A DNA stretch of 64,000 nt, taken from the NCBI GenBank assembly GCA_030544235.1, contig CM060468.1:6361758-6425757 (forward strand). The letters run 5' to 3'. The notes under the pieces are model-generated. The model did not search any database. It was not told where the DNA came from and worked only from the letters and a program-made list of their open reading frames with translations. Shown piece after piece: positions 60,081 through 64,000 of this stretch. The position numbers were made by a program, and so were the translations under genes. Origin of the DNA: Lepturacanthus savala (taxonomy: Eukaryota > Chordata > Actinopteri > Scombriformes > Trichiuridae). How positions within the stretch are numbered: position 1 is the stretch's first letter; each line of letters opens with the position of its first letter.

Positions 60081-61151
60081 GGGCCCATTGAATAAGTTAT
60101 GTAGGCAAAATTGAAATGGGTTAGCTGTTGATTTGGGTTTTTGAGAGGCCATGCCAGTATTTCTCCAATTATTCACCATGTTGTTATGTTGTTGTATGCC
60201 AAGATCAGTATTATAGGCTCGGGGTGATGAGTAATCAGAAAAATCTGCAAGGGTGTAATGCCAGCACAGGAACTAGAGTAGTGAATTAAACTGAAATATA
60301 TAAATACACTTGAATTGCCATTGGACATGGGAAAACACTGATATAAATCATTAAAAAGACACAGTTAAGTCCATCCCAAAAACATGTCCACATCCGTGCA
60401 CAGTGCAGCGTTTAGTTCCGCCGCTCTTGCATAACAGATCCGTAATCAACGTTTCCTGCTGTCACATTAAATTATGATGGCGGCGCAGTGCAGATATCCA
60501 TTTTCCCAGACGATACAAAGCTTGGGTAAGGTGATACTGCGAGCATACGGTCCAGGCAGCATCCCGAGTGGAGAGGAGGAGAAAACAGATCAATTCCCAT
60601 ATTTCCGGGCAGAGGGCAACAATGCAACATAATTTGGGATGTCCACCCCCCAGGGGGTCTTTATATTTCTGTACACAGCTCATCAGATGTGTGTGCTGGT
60701 TTTATTTTTTCTCTCTGCAATTTGGAGCCTCCCTAGGCATCTTTCAATCCCTCTATCTCTTCATCTCCCTCCCCATGTCTTCCTCTCTCTCTTTTTTTTC
60801 CCCGTTCCCCTGCCAGCACTGAATTGTCTCGCTGTGCTATTGTGACATTGTTCTCAGTGAGAACATTAAGTCAGATGAGAGAAAAGGGGACAAAAAAAGT
60901 GGCGCGTACAATAAGCGATGGCCAAAGAGCACTCGCCAAGGAAGAGTTACACAAAGAGGAAAAAGAGAGAGAGAGAGAGTGGGTAGAAGTGGGGTGGGAG
61001 GGACGGGGAGGGCAGGGATACAGTATTAGTACAATCAGCACAATAATCCCCTCTGTTCCGTCCCAGGGCCAACGCAGGATTTTCAAATCAATTTCATTTT
61101 CACTCATGATGCTACAGTGGGGGAGCTGAGTGGCTGCCAGTCGGGTCATTA
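60081..61151 (+). other. lsamp intron, no exon seen
   Basis: A pyrimidine-rich patch lies at about 60695-60825 and a GA-rich one at about 60955-61015. No coding exon or clear repeat is recognised. Confidence 0.5.
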
Positions 61152-61496
61152 TCATCCCGTCCCACTTTTGGCGTGGGACGGAGCGGAGGTGAGAAGGGGG
61201 GGGGCTTCAGCGGCACGGGGACGTGGGCTTTGATTGATATTTTGCCAAGTCTGCAAAGTTCCGTGAAGTCTTTTTTGGAACGGCTCAGAGTCATCAGAAG
61301 TTCCCGAGGCTTTCATCTTGGTCAGTAGGATCTGAATAATAGCCTGCAGAGACAGTGTGAAGTCTTTTGACACGGCAGATGAACAGAATTCTGACGCTCT
61401 CGTCGGAATCTCACAGCCCCAATATAGTTTAGCCTGGGCCTCTTTCAAAAGGCTCCCGAGCACACGGTCGTGGGTTTTGATGTTTGGCTGGTTCAT
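61152..61496 (-). other. Unassigned 114-codon ATG open frame on the antisense strand
   Basis: The frame starts MNQPNIKTHDRVLGSLLKEA. Its first 60 residues look protein-like (LSLQAIIQILLTKMKASGTS), while the C-terminus is Pro/Ala/Ser-rich. The ATG context is AGGATGA with A at -3. Directly upstream, TATCTTTTCAG|AGG (AG at complement 61500-61501) resembles a splice acceptor. No family is recognised and no partner exon was located. It may be an unannotated antisense exon inside the lsamp intron, or a conserved non-coding block that happens to be open. Confidence 0.2.
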
Positions 61497-63589
61497 CCTC
61501 TGAAAAGATACCAGGATGCTCTGAGCTGTTCATTATGGGCTTTCAGTGTATGTGTTTCTTTTTTTTTATTATTTTTTTTTTCTTATGAACAACTCAACAA
61601 ATAAAGACCTGAAATTATTTTTTTTTTCGTACAACAGAATATTTGGTTCTCCCTAAAAGCAATTCCACTCCATTTCCCTCTTTACCTGGGCTTTTGTTGG
61701 ACAGACCAGGCTGTCTCTAAGTGCATATTTAAACTACTCAGCAATTCCTAACAGCCTCTGGCTACCTATAGGTGATGGCAGTAGAATTGGACTAGAAGAC
61801 TATATGCTTCAAGTAATTATAATCCATATTCTAATGCACTGCATTGCAGTCTGTACAAGTATATTCTATTTTCCTCTCAAGCCTTGTCACCTTAATGGAG
61901 CTTTCATCTTTCAGAGGTTTAGTGTCATTACATGTGTTGCATTGTGATTAATTGCAAATTTTGTACAGTGCTTAACTGACATGTTCAATCTGGACTGCCA
62001 TTAACCAAAAGGTTTGAGGTAATGTAGATTTAAATATATACCAGGAGCATCCCTGTGTCACCCCTGGCGTGGCATTGGACCAATGAATAGAACAAATGCG
62101 CCCAAGCTGAAGCTGATTCAGCTGCGACTGTGGAAGCGGGTTACACACTTTTCAATCAGCCGGTCGGGGTGAATTCAAATAAAAAGCTGAAGCATGTGGG
62201 TCTGAGCTGCGATAACTCTCGTCCCTGCAGCTGTAAATCCACATGGCTTTAAAAAAAAAAAAAAAAAAGATTAGAGGCCTTCATTAAGTACAGTCCTGGA
62301 TGAGCACGCTCCTTGTTGTACATCTCCAAGATCAGCAAAAAGTCTGCTGACTGACACACTGACACTCACAATACATGAAGATGGTATATAATTTTCCTTT
62401 AGTATCGTCAGTAAAGCAAAGTATGATGTTTATTTAAATTATAGAGTCATTCGTGATGTGTGATGACAGGGTTTGGGTGGTAGTTTTCACTGAGGCAGAT
62501 ATTCAGGAATTGTCACCTGCTTTACTAGCGAAATAGGACACCGGTCCTAAAACAGGATAATAAGGCCTCTATCAATGTGTGTCAGCACAGTTAGCTCCTG
62601 GTTATCCAGAGTAATTATTATAATATTAACCTTATTTCTAAAGGACTTTTCATACGTTAAAATGTAGCACAAAGTGCTTTACATGTTTTAGAACAACCTA
62701 CATCCTACCAAAGCCCCAACCAAAGATATTAAAAACTTGTGGCTGAACACAAAAGAGCTAGATCAGGAAAGACAACTGCAGCTGATCTCTCATGACATAT
62801 AACACCATCAGATGCTGCAGAAAATGTTCCCTCTTCTGTCCAACCCATACTGACACTGAAGTACTAGGCAAAAGTTCTGTTCAACTTTTAAACCCCTGCT
62901 GTTTTCAGTGTGCATGTTAAACCGAGAGGACATGGCAGCCGGGAGGGAAAAAAAAAAAAAAGTTTGGGAAATAGAGAAAAAGGCACGATTACATGAAACT
63001 AATAGATCTGTCAACATCCCGAAGAAGACACAGAGGATTTTTTATTTCTCTGTGATTACACATTGGTGGTTTGTCTCCCATTGATTTTTTTTGCTCCACA
63101 GTCCAGAGATATGTCTTACTAAATGTCCCAAAACAAGAGAGAGGACCAGACAGTACCAGAAAATAGCCCCAAAGTATACCAAAAAGTAACAGGAACAGAG
63201 TTTCTGAGACAGATACATTCCGACCACAGACAATAGCGTAGACAGATCCCAGTGAGGGAACAATGGAGATATTGGATAAGACCATAAGAGAACTAGACAA
63301 TAAAAGCATAAACTACCTAAAAACTAAATAAAACTACACAGAATAAGAAATCAAATGAATAAAACATTAAAAGTTCAAGCTCAAATCAACACTGATAAAG
63401 TAATAAATAAGTTGTAACTAAAAGATAAATAGCAAGGACTAAAATTGGCTGGATAAGAAGTTCATGATAGCTTTAGGGATTATTAAAAGGCCATTGCCTG
63501 ATCTCCAGGTCAACGAGGGTTCATATCGTAAAAGCAATGCTGAAAGCTAAGAAGGTCCCAAACTCCTAAGACATTAAAAAAAAAATCAT
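61497..63589 (+). other. lsamp intron, mostly unassigned
   Basis: T-rich runs lie near 61559-61581 and 61617-61628, and an A-run at about 62251-62269. From about 62640 (AAAATGTAGCACAAAGTGCTTTACATG) sequence resembling a fish repeat begins, with A-rich segments to 63450, and may belong with the LINE fragment that follows. No exon is seen. Confidence 0.5.
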
Positions 63590-63910
63590 TAAAAAGACCT
63601 TAAAATCAATCCTAAAACACACAGGGAGCCAATGCATTGATTTTAATACCTGTGTAATATGAACCCACCTGCTGGTTGGTCCTCATCAGAACATGTGCTG
63701 CTGATTTCTGTAAAAGTTATTTCTTTTTGGAAAACTAGACAGCAGAGCATTATAGTACTCAATAGGCTGGAAATAAAATCATGCATTAGTGTCCCTGTGT
63801 TAGCACTGGGAGTGGACACTGGCTATGGTTTTTAAATGATAAAATCCCATTTTTGTAACGGGTTTAATGTGTGGAGTGAAATTTAGCATAGAAAATGATG
63901 TTCAGATTCG
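63590..63910 (-). pseudogene. Degenerate L2/CR1-type LINE reverse transcriptase C-terminus
   Basis: The minus strand, in several frames with stops, gives the ordered landmarks of the end of an L2-like polymerase. These are MLNFTPHIKPVTKMGFYHLK, then YYNALLSSFPKR, then RWVHITQVLKSMHWLPVCFR with HWLPV at complement 63620-63634. In related fish LINEs the same region reads HIK..TK.AFYHL..I, DYCNALL.GLPK and HITPVL.SLHWLPV. The copy is heavily mutated and non-functional. It lies antisense in the lsamp intron and may extend past the window end. Confidence 0.8.
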
Positions 63911-64000
63911 TTTACCTGATTGGATGGAATTAAAGACATCGCTTGCAGTTTTGATAAAAGTTTATCTACCTCAGCCTTACGATCAATATCTATAAGCCAA

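Noticed and set aside
1..64000. Prokaryotic features, CRISPR arrays or multi-gene defence or biosynthetic systems
   Set aside because: The sequence is intron-rich vertebrate DNA with fish transposons; no spaced direct repeats or operon-like gene runs exist.

Overview
This window is vertebrate, most likely teleost (probably percomorph) nuclear DNA. It is A+T-rich, poor in coding sequence, full of long microsatellites, and carries several dispersed repeat families that I know from ray-finned fish genomes. No bacterial, plasmid or phage organisation is present. I see no operons, no CRISPR array, and almost all open frames are chance.

Only one host gene can be supported. At 54264-54418 (+) lies a first coding exon of an IgLON cell-adhesion gene, best matched to lsamp (limbic system-associated membrane protein). 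It encodes the signal peptide and the start of the first Ig domain and ends at a clean splice donor. It sits in a CpG-rich block (about 53985-54740) with GC boxes and a TATA-like element. Everything after 54418 is the start of a large intron that runs off the window. The 54 kb before it is either the intergenic desert upstream of lsamp or, if this fish has the distal first exon known in mammals, part of that intron. A splice acceptor inside the coding exon (54338-54339) supports the second reading, but no distal exon was found here.

The rest divides into two kinds of sequence. The first is transposon debris: an RLE-type (R2/R4/NeSL-like) LINE 3' end at 3960-4385, an RTE-like reverse transcriptase fragment at 37825-38410, and an L2/CR1-type LINE fragment at 63590-63910. 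With these are three copies of a Tc1-derived TA-inserting element (19891-20105, 20235-20683, 51765-52136), a 316-bp piggyBac-like MITE with TTAA flanks (48254-48569), a 283-bp dispersed element with a perfect 12-bp target-site duplication (28530-28812), and several fish MITE-like families. The second is single-copy sequence with unusual CpG content or dense TAAT/ATTA motifs, which resembles the regulatory conserved elements that fill the deserts around neuronal adhesion genes. The best blocks are 7130-7450, 12380-12640, 14560-16300, 23200-23360, 30270-30400, 50930-51160, 52240-52510, 57990-58230 and 59750-60080. Their conservation is inference and needs alignment.

I did not find a multi-gene undescribed system. 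The most useful leads are the two-promoter architecture of lsamp, the isolated CpG islands upstream, two unexplained minus-strand open frames with splice-like borders (33466-33759 and 61152-61496), a 47-bp near-perfect hairpin (49782-49828), and the clean MITE insertions.
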